A stretch of 48,982 bases of DNA from an uncultured Pseudomonadota bacterium (GCA_900320405.1 OOHM01000001.1:154209-203190), one strand, 5' to 3'. Positions 15,956 to 25,292 are shown, numbered from the stretch's first letter. The notes: generated from the sequence alone by a model not told the origin. A program made the numbers and translations.

Positions 15956-18361
15956 TTACATTTTATGCTGATCATCTGGTTTGGTGCTGTTTTCAATATC
16001 CTGCACTGCGCTCATCGCACCAACCACTTTTGTTCCATCTTGCAATGCTTGTTGTGTCACTCGTTTCTGTTTAAATCCTGCTCTCTCTGCAAACAATTGT
16101 TTTTTGCTAATATGCAAACACTTGATAGCATGACCGTTGCTGCTTTTCATATCACGTATAAATCCTTCAAATTCTGGATCGTGTTCAAATTTATTCAATG
16201 CGTTAGTGATCTTAACAAATGTAGTGCTTGGAAAATCCTCATCTTTTGCTAAATCAACGGCAGACAACCATTCTGCTGTTTTCATAGGTAACGCTACAAA
16301 CCCGGCTTTATCAGCAAACAACTGTTTTTTACTTTTGTGTATGCATTTGACAAGCTGTGAACCGCTTTTCATATTGCGTATAAATCCCTCAAACTCAGGA
16401 TCGTGTTCCAACTCAACTAAGGCTGTGTTGATTTTCTTTGGATGTCCACTTGGAAAATCTTTATCTTTTGCCAAATCATTAGCCGACAACCATTCATCTG
16501 TTTTTTCGGGATACGTTTTAAATCCGGCTCTTTCTGCAAACAATTGTTTTTTACTAACATGCAAACACTTGGTAACTAAACCACCACTTTTCATATCGCG
16601 TATAAAACCCTCAAAGTCCGGATCATGTTCAAATTCATTCAATGCGTTAGTTATGTTTTTTCTAGTACCACATGGAAAATCTTTATCTTTAATCAAATCG
16701 TTAGCAGACAACCATTCATCTGTTTTTTCGGGATACGTTTTAAATCCTGCTCTCTCTGCAAACAACTGTTTTTTACTTTTGTGTATACACATGGGAAATT
16801 TGGCACCGCTTTTCATACGAAGTATAAATCCTTCAAAGTCTGGGTCGTGTTCAAATTTATCCAAGGCCACGTTAATTATGTCAGAGCTGTTCCTTGGGAA
16901 ATCCTCATCTTTTGCCAGATCAACAGCAGATAACCATTCATCTGTTTTTTCGGGGATAAATTCATCCGCTATGCGTTCCTCGGTTCGACGATTTAATTCA
17001 ATCAGGGTCGCACTGTCGGTAATCAAGTCGAAATCCACAAATTCGACATTGCCATGAGTGCGCGTGCCTGTGTTGTTTTTACGCTGAAAATCCTTGGGGT
17101 ATAAAACGATATTTCCTTCAGCTATATCCTTGAATAACACTTGATGCGAATTCGATGCCGTGTATAAAATTTCTTCAGGCGCTTCATTTTTTGTAGCACG
17201 AAATATAGTATCCAAAACAAAAGCGATTTTATCGGGGTTATTTTCATCAATTCGTATTGCTCGACCGGCGGTCTGTTCCGCTTTGACCCGCGAACGTGTC
17301 GGATAATTTATACACATAGAAACCGTTACATCATCGAATCCCTCTGTTAATGTACCCACCTGACATGCAACTGTATATTTACCGTCTTCAAAATCCTCTT
17401 TTAAACGATCGTATTCTTTGTCGCTAATTCCAACTTTGTGTAAAGATATTGCAACATCACGTCCCATAATTTCGTTTATTTTTGCCGCCTGTAAATTTGC
17501 AATCGCCGCATTTGGACAGTTTATTATTGCTTTTAAAGTACTGAACTTTGTTCCTGTTTCTTTATCAAAACCGTCCGCATAAATACGTGCGATTTCCGTG
17601 GCCAAGGTTTCTGGGCTGATCTGTGTTGTTATTTTTTCATAATCGTAATCGCCGGTACTTGTTGCAGGTACATTGGATAAGTCGCAAACAATACTTGACC
17701 GATAAAGAATATTCTTAACCGGACTTAAAACGCCGATTTTGACGGCCTTTGGAATATCCATCGCAAATATTTCAGTATTTAACATATTCGCAACTGCACG
17801 ATTTGCTCCATATTCTGGCGTGGCGGTAAAACCTATAATTGGCACAAACTGGTTATAGAAAGTTAATTGTTCGGAAATTTTCGCCCCCAACATATGATGT
17901 GCCTCGTCAGCAAAAATCAGGGCAACATCATTAAAATCTACAACCCCAAATAATTTTACTAACGAATTATAGGTTGTAATAACAACATCACTATTGATAT
18001 TCTTTTTTTGTCCGCTGTATTCTGTTGCGGTAATGTTTGCGAATTTTTCTAGTTTTTTCTGTGTTTGTTCTATCAGTGATAAACGTGGCACAATTATTAC
18101 AATTTTTTGGTGTTTTTTTGTACCGGTTGCAATAAGCGCATCAAAATAAGCACGTGCCATACGCGCAAACATAACCGTTTTACCATAGCCAGTTGGCAAT
18201 TTAAAATAACTGTGTGCTATTTGTTCGTCTGTAAATTTGTCGGACACAAGTTCACGAAAAACCTCAAGTTTTTGCTTGTCACGCCACGTGGGCCAGGCAT
18301 CTGCATCGGCTATCTGCCTGGCAAGACCCGCACGTAAAAGTTCTACATCTGTTGTATCCAT
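15956..18361 (-). CDS. SF2 DEAH-box helicase with four C-terminal 74-residue repeats
   Basis: 801 residues. The helicase core resembles type III restriction/UvrB-like ATPases: motif I LPTGYGKT (55-62), DEAH (152-155), TAT (179-181), and motif VI QTAGRAIR (363-370). Residues 471 to about 765 are four tandem copies of a 74-residue unit with consensus EKTDEWLSA.DL.KD.DFP, then AL..FEHDP.FEGFIR, MKSG, KC.H.SKKQLFAERAGF. A 35-residue polar tail follows. No nuclease or methylase motif is seen. The start at 18361 is near a GGTGGG site and an extended -10 (TGG-TACAAT) upstream; the frame runs on to 18433 but that part overlaps the promoter. It probably acts on nucleic acid in the cytoplasm; repeat function is unknown. 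Confidence 0.85.
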   Translation of the reverse strand: MDTTDVELLRAGLARQIADADAWPTWRDKQKLEVFRELVSDKFTDEQIAHSYFKLPTGYGKTVMFARMARAYFDALIATGTKKHQKIVIIVPRLSLIEQTQKKLEKFANITATEYSGQKKNINSDVVITTYNSLVKLFGVVDFNDVALIFADEAHHMLGAKISEQLTFYNQFVPIIGFTATPEYGANRAVANMLNTEIFAMDIPKAVKIGVLSPVKNILYRSSIVCDLSNVPATSTGDYDYEKITTQISPETLATEIARIYADGFDKETGTKFSTLKAIINCPNAAIANLQAAKINEIMGRDVAISLHKVGISDKEYDRLKEDFEDGKYTVACQVGTLTEGFDDVTVSMCINYPTRSRVKAEQTAGRAIRIDENNPDKIAFVLDTIFRATKNEAPEEILYTASNSHQVLFKDIAEGNIVLYPKDFQRKNNTGTRTHGNVEFVDFDLITDSATLIELNRRTEERIADEFIPEKTDEWLSAVDLAKDEDFPRNSSDIINVALDKFEHDPDFEGFILRMKSGAKFPMCIHKSKKQLFAERAGFKTYPEKTDEWLSANDLIKDKDFPCGTRKNITNALNEFEHDPDFEGFIRDMKSGGLVTKCLHVSKKQLFAERAGFKTYPEKTDEWLSANDLAKDKDFPSGHPKKINTALVELEHDPEFEGFIRNMKSGSQLVKCIHKSKKQLFADKAGFVALPMKTAEWLSAVDLAKDEDFPSTTFVKITNALNKFEHDPEFEGFIRDMKSSNGHAIKCLHISKKQLFAERAGFKQKRVTQQALQDGTKVVGAMSAVQDIENSTKPDDQHKM
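16064..16951 (-). repeat. Four 222-bp coding repeats in the helicase gene
   Basis: Copies begin at codons ending at 16951, 16729, 16507 and 16285, exactly 222 bp (74 codons) apart. Copies 2 and 3 are most alike, and copy 4 (MKTAEW) is most divergent at its edges. The exact phasing shows recent tandem duplication with little indel drift. No CRISPR-like spacers. Confidence 0.9.
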
Positions 18362-18448
18362 ATTTAGACCCACCTTATGGCTTGTATTGTACCATAAAAA
18401 ATTGATATGTGCCACAAAAACGACAAAGAGCATCCAAATACGGACAGG

Positions 18449-19171
18449 TTATATTTCTCTCTTTTGTGCCGATTTTTGTCGCATCAAATTATAATCTGCC
18501 ATCATCTTATCAACGGCCCCTGGTAAATCTTTTTTTATTGCGTCAACGGTTATGTATGAATTTGCAAAAGATTTTTCAAACATTTGTTGCACAGGTTTTT
18601 TTATGCATTCATAACAAATCAAGTCAACTATGCGTTCTTTAAGATTTTGCGGAACATGATATTTTTGGATTATCGGCGTTTCTATCAACATATGCACAAA
18701 TTCATGAAACATTATGTTAAATATATGTTCCGGATTTTCTGGATATCTTGATACCCGAAACAGCATAATTGCATGTTCATCATCCGGCCGCCAATATCCA
18801 GAACCGCACCCATATGCACACCGTAATTCTAAACTTTTTGGCAATGTAGCATTCCATGACGGTAATAGTGGAACAAGAAATTTATTCACAGCCTGTTCAA
18901 ACTTTGTTTTTATACTGGCATCAAATATCGGTTCTAAATGTTTCAACTTGTTTACATTATAGATTTTGGTTATAAACGCGTTTTTATATTTTTCAATATC
19001 TGCCGGGGTCAGAGTTTCTTTTTCGAACATTTCCCTGATTACATCTACATCTGGAATAAAGTTCCTGTATGTATACCCATAGTTTTTCAGGCTTCTATGA
19101 TACATAGAATGATTATCCATGATATGTTGCCATGCTTCTTCAGCTGTCATAGGTCGCATTGTTATTTGCAT
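18449..19171 (-). CDS. Zincin-like protein with HEFVH motif
   Basis: 240 residues, no named family recognised. IMFHEFVHMLIE gives HExxH (His156, Glu157, His160); ERIVDLICYE (Glu179/Asp183) 20-25 residues later may provide the third zinc ligand. Upstream, CAYGCGSGYWRPDDEHAIMLFRV looks like the edge strand and a Cys pair before the active-site helix. No signal peptide. Its start lies 2 nt after the stop of the transglutaminase-like gene, with GGAA as ribosome site, so the two are co-translated. It shares the motif layout with 12054-12830 but little other sequence. Confidence 0.6.
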   Translation of the reverse strand: MQITMRPMTAEEAWQHIMDNHSMYHRSLKNYGYTYRNFIPDVDVIREMFEKETLTPADIEKYKNAFITKIYNVNKLKHLEPIFDASIKTKFEQAVNKFLVPLLPSWNATLPKSLELRCAYGCGSGYWRPDDEHAIMLFRVSRYPENPEHIFNIMFHEFVHMLIETPIIQKYHVPQNLKERIVDLICYECIKKPVQQMFEKSFANSYITVDAIKKDLPGAVDKMMADYNLMRQKSAQKREI

Positions 19172-19173
19172 AA

Positions 19174-20187
19174 TTATTTCCGTTCCTTGTTGTTAATGTT
19201 TGCTAACATTTGTTCTTGTTTTTCAAATTCTTTGATAAACTCTGCGGGGGACATGATTTTTTGTAATTTGTACCCCGTTTCATTGAATTTAAAACCGTCT
19301 GGTTTTACACCCTCACTCAAAGACAAATACGAAATAGTTGGATTTATATCGTAATAAAGCCCGTCTTGTTCTATAGCAATTCTGTATGGTGTCTTTTCAC
19401 CATTAACGAATAACAATACTTTTATTGGTAATCTTTTCCCTTTTAAAGCTTTACAAATTTCATAAATCTGCCGTCTATTGCGTTTATATCGTCCTGGATT
19501 TATATTCTGTAATATTGTTCTAAGACTGGAACAAATAAAGGTCATTTTACCCTTTGTAACCATTGTTGCCCCTAAAAACTTACCAAAGTCAGAATATATA
19601 TTCAGCTGTTCTTCTGGGGTTACAATTTTGGTGATTTGGTATGGCCGACCTTTCTGTTTAATAGATTCTAATTGATGCCATATCTCGCCACCAACTTTGA
19701 CATCGTCACATACAAAATTGAACCCTGGTTGCTTGCCTTTTTCTGGCTGAATTTGAGGTTCTATGGCATGCCATTTTCCATCTGATAATTGGACACATGG
19801 CAAAGTATGCCCCTCTTTAGCATCTATTAAATGCGCTGTATCTGTACTGAACAAAACCATCAAATCCAATTGTTCTTCTTTTGGTAATTGTGAATTTACA
19901 TAACAGAAAGCTTTTGCAGCTTGCCCACAAGACACATATAAATGGCTATCCATCACATCTTTACCACTAAGACGGAATTTTACATCTGTATCATTGCTTT
20001 CTCTGGTTAAGCCATATTTCGCGGCCAATTCATATTGTTTATCTATAATGGCTTGTTTGTATTCTGATTCACTTAGTTTTTTATTCCGTAATTCTCTACG
20101 AAACGCATTAAAACCTTTATCTGGGTCATGTAATACATCCAAGATTTTACGAACTGTTGCGATTATTTGTTCATCTGTATGTTTCAT
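19174..20187 (-). CDS. Transglutaminase-like cysteine-hydrolase candidate, copy 1
   Basis: 337 residues, paralogue of 13433-14308. The predicted active site is Cys87 in VSCGQAAKAFCYVNSQLP, His127 in GHTLPCVQLSDGKWHAIEPQ, and Glu143. After the core come a strand-rich region (GRPYQITKIVTPEEQ), a helix with ICSSLRTILQNI and a basic segment PGRYKRNRRQ, and the shared LPIKV strand. No signal peptide. Ten nt separate it from the ABC exporter and 2 nt from the zincin gene downstream, so exporter, hydrolase and zincin form an operon. It could be a protease, amidase or acyltransferase; the motifs do not decide. Confidence 0.6.
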   Translation of the reverse strand: MKHTDEQIIATVRKILDVLHDPDKGFNAFRRELRNKKLSESEYKQAIIDKQYELAAKYGLTRESNDTDVKFRLSGKDVMDSHLYVSCGQAAKAFCYVNSQLPKEEQLDLMVLFSTDTAHLIDAKEGHTLPCVQLSDGKWHAIEPQIQPEKGKQPGFNFVCDDVKVGGEIWHQLESIKQKGRPYQITKIVTPEEQLNIYSDFGKFLGATMVTKGKMTFICSSLRTILQNINPGRYKRNRRQIYEICKALKGKRLPIKVLLFVNGEKTPYRIAIEQDGLYYDINPTISYLSLSEGVKPDGFKFNETGYKLQKIMSPAEFIKEFEKQEQMLANINNKERK

Positions 20188-20196
20188 ATTCTTTCC

Positions 20197-21984
20197 TTAT
20201 TCTTGTAAGAATCCGCCGGATTGCATTTTCCATAACTTGGCGTATATACCACGTTTCTTCCTAAGCAATGACATATGGGTTCCAGATTCCACAATGTGTC
20301 CCTGGTCTAACACAATAATCCGGTTCATATTACGCAGTGTCGATAGACGATGTGCCACAACCAATGTTGTATGTCCTGCGGATAATTTCTCAAAAGATTG
20401 CTGAATTGTGCTTTCTGTTTCACTGTCCAGTGCGGATGTCGCTTCATCCAAAATCAATATGGGTGCATTTTTAAGGAATGCACGGGCAATCGCGATTCTT
20501 TGACGCTGCCCACCGGAAAGCTTGATACCCCTATCGCCAACCAAAGAATTATATTTTTTCTCAGTTCCCATAATAAATTCATCGGCAGACGCTTCCACTG
20601 CGGCGGCTTTAATTTGTTTTGGTGTTGCACCGGGGCGACCGTATTCGATATTTTCCATAATCGTTCGATTGAACATTGTCGGCTCTTGCGGGATATAAGA
20701 AATATTTTCACGCAAAGAATCTTGAGATACTGTTGCAATATCTTGGCCGTCTATCAAAATCTGACCATGATTTGGGTCATAGAAACGCATAAGCAGGTTT
20801 ACCAATGTCGTTTTACCGGCACCGGAAGCACCGACAATTCCAACGCGTTCACCGGGTTTAATCACCAAATTCAAATCTGTCAGAACATTTTTCCGTCTGT
20901 ATTTGAACGATATATTTTTAAATTCAATTTTACCGTGTTTGACCTTTAATTCTTTGGCATTTTCAATATCTGTAATCTTAACAGGTGCCACCAATTCCTT
21001 GTATGATTTGGATGCACTGCCGATTTGGTCGACAATATCTGGAATTTGGTTTATCAAACCACCAATGGTTCCCATAACTGAAAAATACACACCAATCGTG
21101 AAAACAATGTCCGCAATTGTCATTTCGCCACGGAAATATAACATTGAACAGAAAAACAATGTTCCGCCAAAGAACACACTCCACAAAGCACCCGGCACAC
21201 CCCAGAATAACCGGTTCAAGAACGCAAAATGTAAATGTGTCTTTATCTTTTTTTCACGATGTGGTTCAAGATATTTTGCTTCCCGCTTTGCACCCGAAAA
21301 AGATTTTACAATCGCATAGTTTGATAAACTGTCCACTAATTTTCCAGATAATGTGCTTTGTGCGGTTGCTTTGGTTTCGGATGCGGTTTTCAATTTCTTA
21401 CGCAAAATCCACGCATACCAAACACGAAAAGCGAACGCAAACAAAAACATAATTGCGACATACAAATTCACACGGAACAACATCCCAGAATTTATGACTA
21501 TCGTTATTATTGAACAAATGCTCCACCATAAAATCCGAACAATTCCGGTTATATTTTGAATATAATTCATTTGGGAATTTACTTTGCCTGGCAATCTCGA
21601 TACCCACCATGCCAGACTTTGGCGTTGTGTATAGTCCGTCAGAACAACGGATATATCTTTTTCAACATACGGTCCCCACCGTTGAAAGAAAACCCAACGC
21701 AATAACGAACATCCCATTATCGCCAAATCCAAAACGACAATTAAAATAATTGTTGGTAAAATATGTTGCAACCATGACATTCCCACCGGAATTGGTGTTT
21801 CCAGTGTTGCAACCAACCATTTTTGATAAAACGGGAACAATACATTATCGAATGTTAAGGCCAATGTAAAAAATGCCCATATCAAAATAACGATCCAATG
21901 CCCGGGAAATGCGTATTTTAAATAAAATCGCCATAATGATTTAGGTAGTACCCGTCCTTTTGAATCTATCTTTTTCGATGACAT
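20197..21984 (-). CDS. ABC exporter (fused permease and ATPase, MsbA/LmrA type)
   Basis: 595 residues: a six-TM exporter domain (about residues 25-320) and a nucleotide-binding domain with Walker A GASGAGKTT, signature LSGGQRQRIAIARA, Walker B ILILDEATSALD and the H-loop VVAHRLST. Works as a dimer in the inner membrane. Substrate unknown; a peptide or lipid is typical. First gene of the minus-strand run, with a promoter at 22058-22030. Peptide exporters often sit beside peptidases, so cargo processed by the neighbouring hydrolase genes is conceivable but not shown. Confidence 0.9.
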   Translation of the reverse strand: MSSKKIDSKGRVLPKSLWRFYLKYAFPGHWIVILIWAFFTLALTFDNVLFPFYQKWLVATLETPIPVGMSWLQHILPTIILIVVLDLAIMGCSLLRWVFFQRWGPYVEKDISVVLTDYTQRQSLAWWVSRLPGKVNSQMNYIQNITGIVRILWWSICSIITIVINSGMLFRVNLYVAIMFLFAFAFRVWYAWILRKKLKTASETKATAQSTLSGKLVDSLSNYAIVKSFSGAKREAKYLEPHREKKIKTHLHFAFLNRLFWGVPGALWSVFFGGTLFFCSMLYFRGEMTIADIVFTIGVYFSVMGTIGGLINQIPDIVDQIGSASKSYKELVAPVKITDIENAKELKVKHGKIEFKNISFKYRRKNVLTDLNLVIKPGERVGIVGASGAGKTTLVNLLMRFYDPNHGQILIDGQDIATVSQDSLRENISYIPQEPTMFNRTIMENIEYGRPGATPKQIKAAAVEASADEFIMGTEKKYNSLVGDRGIKLSGGQRQRIAIARAFLKNAPILILDEATSALDSETESTIQQSFEKLSAGHTTLVVAHRLSTLRNMNRIIVLDQGHIVESGTHMSLLRKKRGIYAKLWKMQSGGFLQE

Positions 21985-22029
21985 GTCGCGCCCCGCATTA
22001 TTTACATAAAAGATTATTGTTTTTATGAT

Positions 22030-22058
22030 ATTTTATCACTTTTTCCCTTTATTCACAA
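22030..22058 (-). promoter_or_regulatory. Promoter of the ABC-exporter operon
   Basis: On the minus strand: TTGTGA (22058-22053), 17-bp spacer, TAAAAT (22035-22030), 46 nt before the exporter start. Confidence 0.55.
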
Positions 22059-22139
22059 TGCTTTTCGTGTCGGAACCAGTGCATTTCGGACTAAATTATA
22101 ACCCCTTAGAAAAAAGATCCTTTTAAGGTGTTTTTTAGT

Positions 22140-23612
22140 TTAAAAATATCCATGTGCCCCCGATATATATTCATTATCGATGTATCGAATGCCCTGTGAA
22201 AAAGAATCAACCATATCTTTGAATGTGGAATTCGGAAATTTAAACAATTCATCAAAGAAATCCACCAAGTCACCATCTTGTTGATTTGGTAATAATACAG
22301 TTCCGTTTTCTAAAAGATGCGTGATACCGGTCAATCTGGTTTCTTTGTCTGTTTCGGGCTTTATGGGACAGACACGTATACCTTTTGATTGTAAAAATTG
22401 TATTATGGCGGTTCCTGATGATGCGTCTTCTATTATGGTTTCAACCCGCACACAATTATTGGTGCAATACGGCAGGTATTTATTTCGTATTTCGTCGGAA
22501 AATTTTTCAATAAAATTTACCAAATTCGGAAATTCCAACTTCATTCTGTGGACTTCCAATAATATGATTTTCCGATTGTATTTTCCGGGTTTATCCCCAT
22601 TGCACAGACCAAATACCGAACATGCCGAATAAGCGTTCGCAGAACCAGCTTTTGCAGCAGTGTCCCAAGAGATAATTATACCCCAAAGTTTTGGTAATTG
22701 GTTGTAATAATGTAACCATCCACGTTTTACTATGCCACCATCCAGTGGGACAGGACGTTGTTGATATTGACCCGCAAATGCAAATTCGCCCATCATATTA
22801 CGCATACTGGTGACCGCATCAAAGTTTTCACGTGCGGGATGTAATAAATCAGCTTTTTTTCGGGCGATATTATGTACGCGATTGAATTTGTCAGTAAAAG
22901 ACCAATTTTCATATTCCTCTGCAATTATTGGTATCCGGATTTGTTTAAACCCAAGGGGTCTAGATAGTAGATATCCTGTTAAATCCATTTCATGCAAACG
23001 TTGCATAACGACCAATATACGACCTGTATTTTTGTTGTTTAAACGCGAATACAATGTACTTGTATACCAGTCATTTACCTTTTCCCTTATTGTGTCGGAA
23101 CATCCATCACCCGCTTTTAATGGATCGTCTATGACTATCCAATCTCCACCAAAACCTGTTAATGGCCCGCAAATAGATGTCGCAAAACGATAACCGCCAG
23201 CGGTTGTTCGCAACATATCTAAACCACGTGTTTTTAATGAAACCCCAGGGAATAAATCTTTATACCATTCGGATTCGACAACCATTTTAAATTGATTGGC
23301 CAATTGTGATGATAAATCATCTGAATAACTCACGCACACAATCTGTTCACGTGGATTTTTGCCTAACAGATATGCTGGCAAAGCCACAGAACAAATAATG
23401 GATTTCATATTACGTGGTGGTAAATTCACAATTAGTCGTGTATTTTGCCCCTTTATCATTTGTTCTATTTCATTGCAAACGACATCCACGTGCCAATTAT
23501 CAAGGTATGTGTCATTTGAAACCGTCTGAAACACCTTGATAACAAAACTTTTGAAATCATTCCGCAATATCGCCTGTAACTGGCGTTGTGGTGTTATTTG
23601 TTTGATTCCCAT
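22140..23612 (-). CDS. Phage terminase large subunit
   Basis: 490 residues. N-terminal packaging ATPase: an atypical Walker A LPPRNMKS (64-71), as in many TerL proteins, and Walker B WIVIDDP. The C-terminal nuclease domain starts IIISWDTAAK with the first metal Asp, and IIEDASSGTA carries the second. The ATG at 23612 has AAAGG 8 nt upstream; a TTG two codons earlier is also in frame. It overlaps the DUF5681 gene by 56 bp and is the last gene of a packaging cluster. No portal follows: the next gene is the host-like ABC exporter operon, so this may be a remnant or half of a split element. Confidence 0.92.
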   Translation of the reverse strand: MGIKQITPQRQLQAILRNDFKSFVIKVFQTVSNDTYLDNWHVDVVCNEIEQMIKGQNTRLIVNLPPRNMKSIICSVALPAYLLGKNPREQIVCVSYSDDLSSQLANQFKMVVESEWYKDLFPGVSLKTRGLDMLRTTAGGYRFATSICGPLTGFGGDWIVIDDPLKAGDGCSDTIREKVNDWYTSTLYSRLNNKNTGRILVVMQRLHEMDLTGYLLSRPLGFKQIRIPIIAEEYENWSFTDKFNRVHNIARKKADLLHPARENFDAVTSMRNMMGEFAFAGQYQQRPVPLDGGIVKRGWLHYYNQLPKLWGIIISWDTAAKAGSANAYSACSVFGLCNGDKPGKYNRKIILLEVHRMKLEFPNLVNFIEKFSDEIRNKYLPYCTNNCVRVETIIEDASSGTAIIQFLQSKGIRVCPIKPETDKETRLTGITHLLENGTVLLPNQQDGDLVDFFDELFKFPNSTFKDMVDSFSQGIRYIDNEYISGAHGYF

Positions 23613-23961
23613 TTGCAAAACCTTTCAATATTTCTTTATCTTCTTCACTTACATCTTCAAGCATTTGTGCAATCTTGTTTTTATGCTCGTCGGCCTTTGC
23701 AATCCATGGCAATAATGCTTGTATTGATTTTGGGTCACCAGATAAAGCTTGGTTTACCCATTTCAGCATTATTGCTTCGCGTTTTGTTATTCTTTTGGTG
23801 CCGTTTGGGGTTTCGATTGTCACTTTCGCATCCAACGCTTTGTTTAACAAATTTTCAAGGTTAGTTGAACCCTTAGGTCGACCTTTGGTATTACCAGATT
23901 GACCAGGTTTAAATCGAGTCGATTTAGGTGGGCGACCATATCCTATTTCATAATCAGACAT
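23557..23961 (-). CDS. DUF5681 protein, terminase small-subunit-like
   Basis: 134 residues. The N-terminus YEIGYGRPPKSTRFKPGQSG followed by NTKGRPKGS is the DUF5681 hallmark: a basic, Gly/Pro-rich DNA-contacting segment. Helices LNKALDAKVTIE and KREAIMLKWVNQALSG follow. Such proteins are found directly before TerL in many phages and are taken to recognise packaging DNA. The start overlaps the end of the methyltransferase gene by 8 bp, so translation is coupled. Confidence 0.85.
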   Translation of the reverse strand: MSDYEIGYGRPPKSTRFKPGQSGNTKGRPKGSTNLENLLNKALDAKVTIETPNGTKRITKREAIMLKWVNQALSGDPKSIQALLPWIAKADEHKNKIAQMLEDVSEEDKEILKGFANGNQTNNTTTPVTGDIAE

Positions 23962-25273
23962 TATTGCCCCCTTTGTGTTCTTTCAACAATTCATTGTATG
24001 TTTTACCCGTGGATACATTTATCGCATCTATGCCGAATAAATTCTGAAAACGCCGTATGGTTGTATCGATGTATAACGGTTCATATTCTATACCATAACA
24101 AATACGCCCAGATTGTTGGCATGCAATTAAAGTACTGCCTGAACCAAGAAAACAATCCAATACAATATCGCCGCGTTTAGACACATCCAATATCGCATCT
24201 TTTAACATCTCTACGGGCTTAACCGTTGGATGCATAATGCCATCTTGTTTATGTTTACCAAAAGCATTCACACCGGCATATTGCCATACATTGGTTCTAT
24301 ATCGTCCGTATTTGCCAAGTTGGACATTGTTATTATGCGATTCTTTGCCGTTTTGAAATATAAAACATAGTTCGTGTTGGCTTCGGTATAAACTGCCCAT
24401 GCCACCAGATGTTTTTACCCATACGCACATATTGATGAATTTATCAAATACGTTATTACCTGCAGTTGTGATTTCCAAAACATGACGCCAATCCATAAAG
24501 TTATAATGCAAAGAACCGTCATTGGAATATTGTTTACACAATGCAAAGTTATTCATCAAGAATTGCGTGAATTCGTCCGTGGTCATTTCCCCAGATGCCA
24601 TTGCAAATTCTTTATGTTTAATAGTGCCAGAGCCACATACATGCCCATCTATTTTGACGTTATATGGCGGATCTTGCAGAATCATATCCGCCTTTTTACC
24701 ATCAAACAGTTTCACAAATGTATCTGGGTTTAAGCTGTCGCCACAAATAATGCGATGTTTGGCCAATTGCCATATATCACCAGGTTTGGATATGATTTCA
24801 TCTTCTGGGATAAATGGCACAGCATTAGTTTTCTGATTTATTGGTTTTGCATCTGTGAAGTTAATGATGGAATCCAATTCCGCATCATTAAATCCGATAT
24901 CTTGGATTACAAAATTATCGTTCAGACATATCTTTTCTAAATCTTTGATTTCCAGACTTAACAATTCTTTATTCCAACCACCATTTTCTGCAATCTTGTT
25001 ATCTGCCAATCTGTACGCACGTTTTTGGGCATCTGTTAAGTGGGAAAGTTTTACAGTTGGAACGGTTTCAAGATTCATTGCCTGGGCTGCCATAAAACGG
25101 CCATGTCCCGCGATAATTTCATTGTTTTCATCGATTAATATTGGATTATTAAAACCAAATTTGGTTATAGAAGATATGAGTTGTTGCACCTGAGATTCAG
25201 GATGTGTTTTTGCGTTATGTTCATAACCATGAATATCCGCAACTTTTAAATTTTCAAATACTAGTGCACCCAT
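23954..25273 (-). CDS. ParB-domain DNA methyltransferase (N6-adenine/N4-cytosine type)
   Basis: 439 residues. The N-terminal ParB/Srx-like domain (about 1-95; NPILIDENNEIIAGHGRF) is fused to an amino-methyltransferase with DPPYN (201-205) first and the SAM-binding FLGSGST (375-381) last, the beta-type order; GIMHPTVKPVEML precedes the latter. Common in phages and prophages, where it protects or marks the phage DNA; no cognate restriction enzyme is seen next to it. Very strong Shine-Dalgarno AAAGGAGGT 5 nt before the ATG. The target sequence cannot be told. Confidence 0.92.
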   Translation of the reverse strand: MGALVFENLKVADIHGYEHNAKTHPESQVQQLISSITKFGFNNPILIDENNEIIAGHGRFMAAQAMNLETVPTVKLSHLTDAQKRAYRLADNKIAENGGWNKELLSLEIKDLEKICLNDNFVIQDIGFNDAELDSIINFTDAKPINQKTNAVPFIPEDEIISKPGDIWQLAKHRIICGDSLNPDTFVKLFDGKKADMILQDPPYNVKIDGHVCGSGTIKHKEFAMASGEMTTDEFTQFLMNNFALCKQYSNDGSLHYNFMDWRHVLEITTAGNNVFDKFINMCVWVKTSGGMGSLYRSQHELCFIFQNGKESHNNNVQLGKYGRYRTNVWQYAGVNAFGKHKQDGIMHPTVKPVEMLKDAILDVSKRGDIVLDCFLGSGSTLIACQQSGRICYGIEYEPLYIDTTIRRFQNLFGIDAINVSTGKTYNELLKEHKGGNNV

Positions 25274-25292
25274 TGTACACCTCCTTTGTTCC

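Noticed and set aside
16064..16951. CRISPR array
   Set aside because: The 222-bp units are coding, adjacent, and lack spacers; no Cas gene seen.
16137..17057. Long plus-strand frame (306 codons) with internal repeats
   Set aside because: Antisense shadow of the 74-residue repeats of the helicase; codon pattern and ribosome site favour the minus strand.
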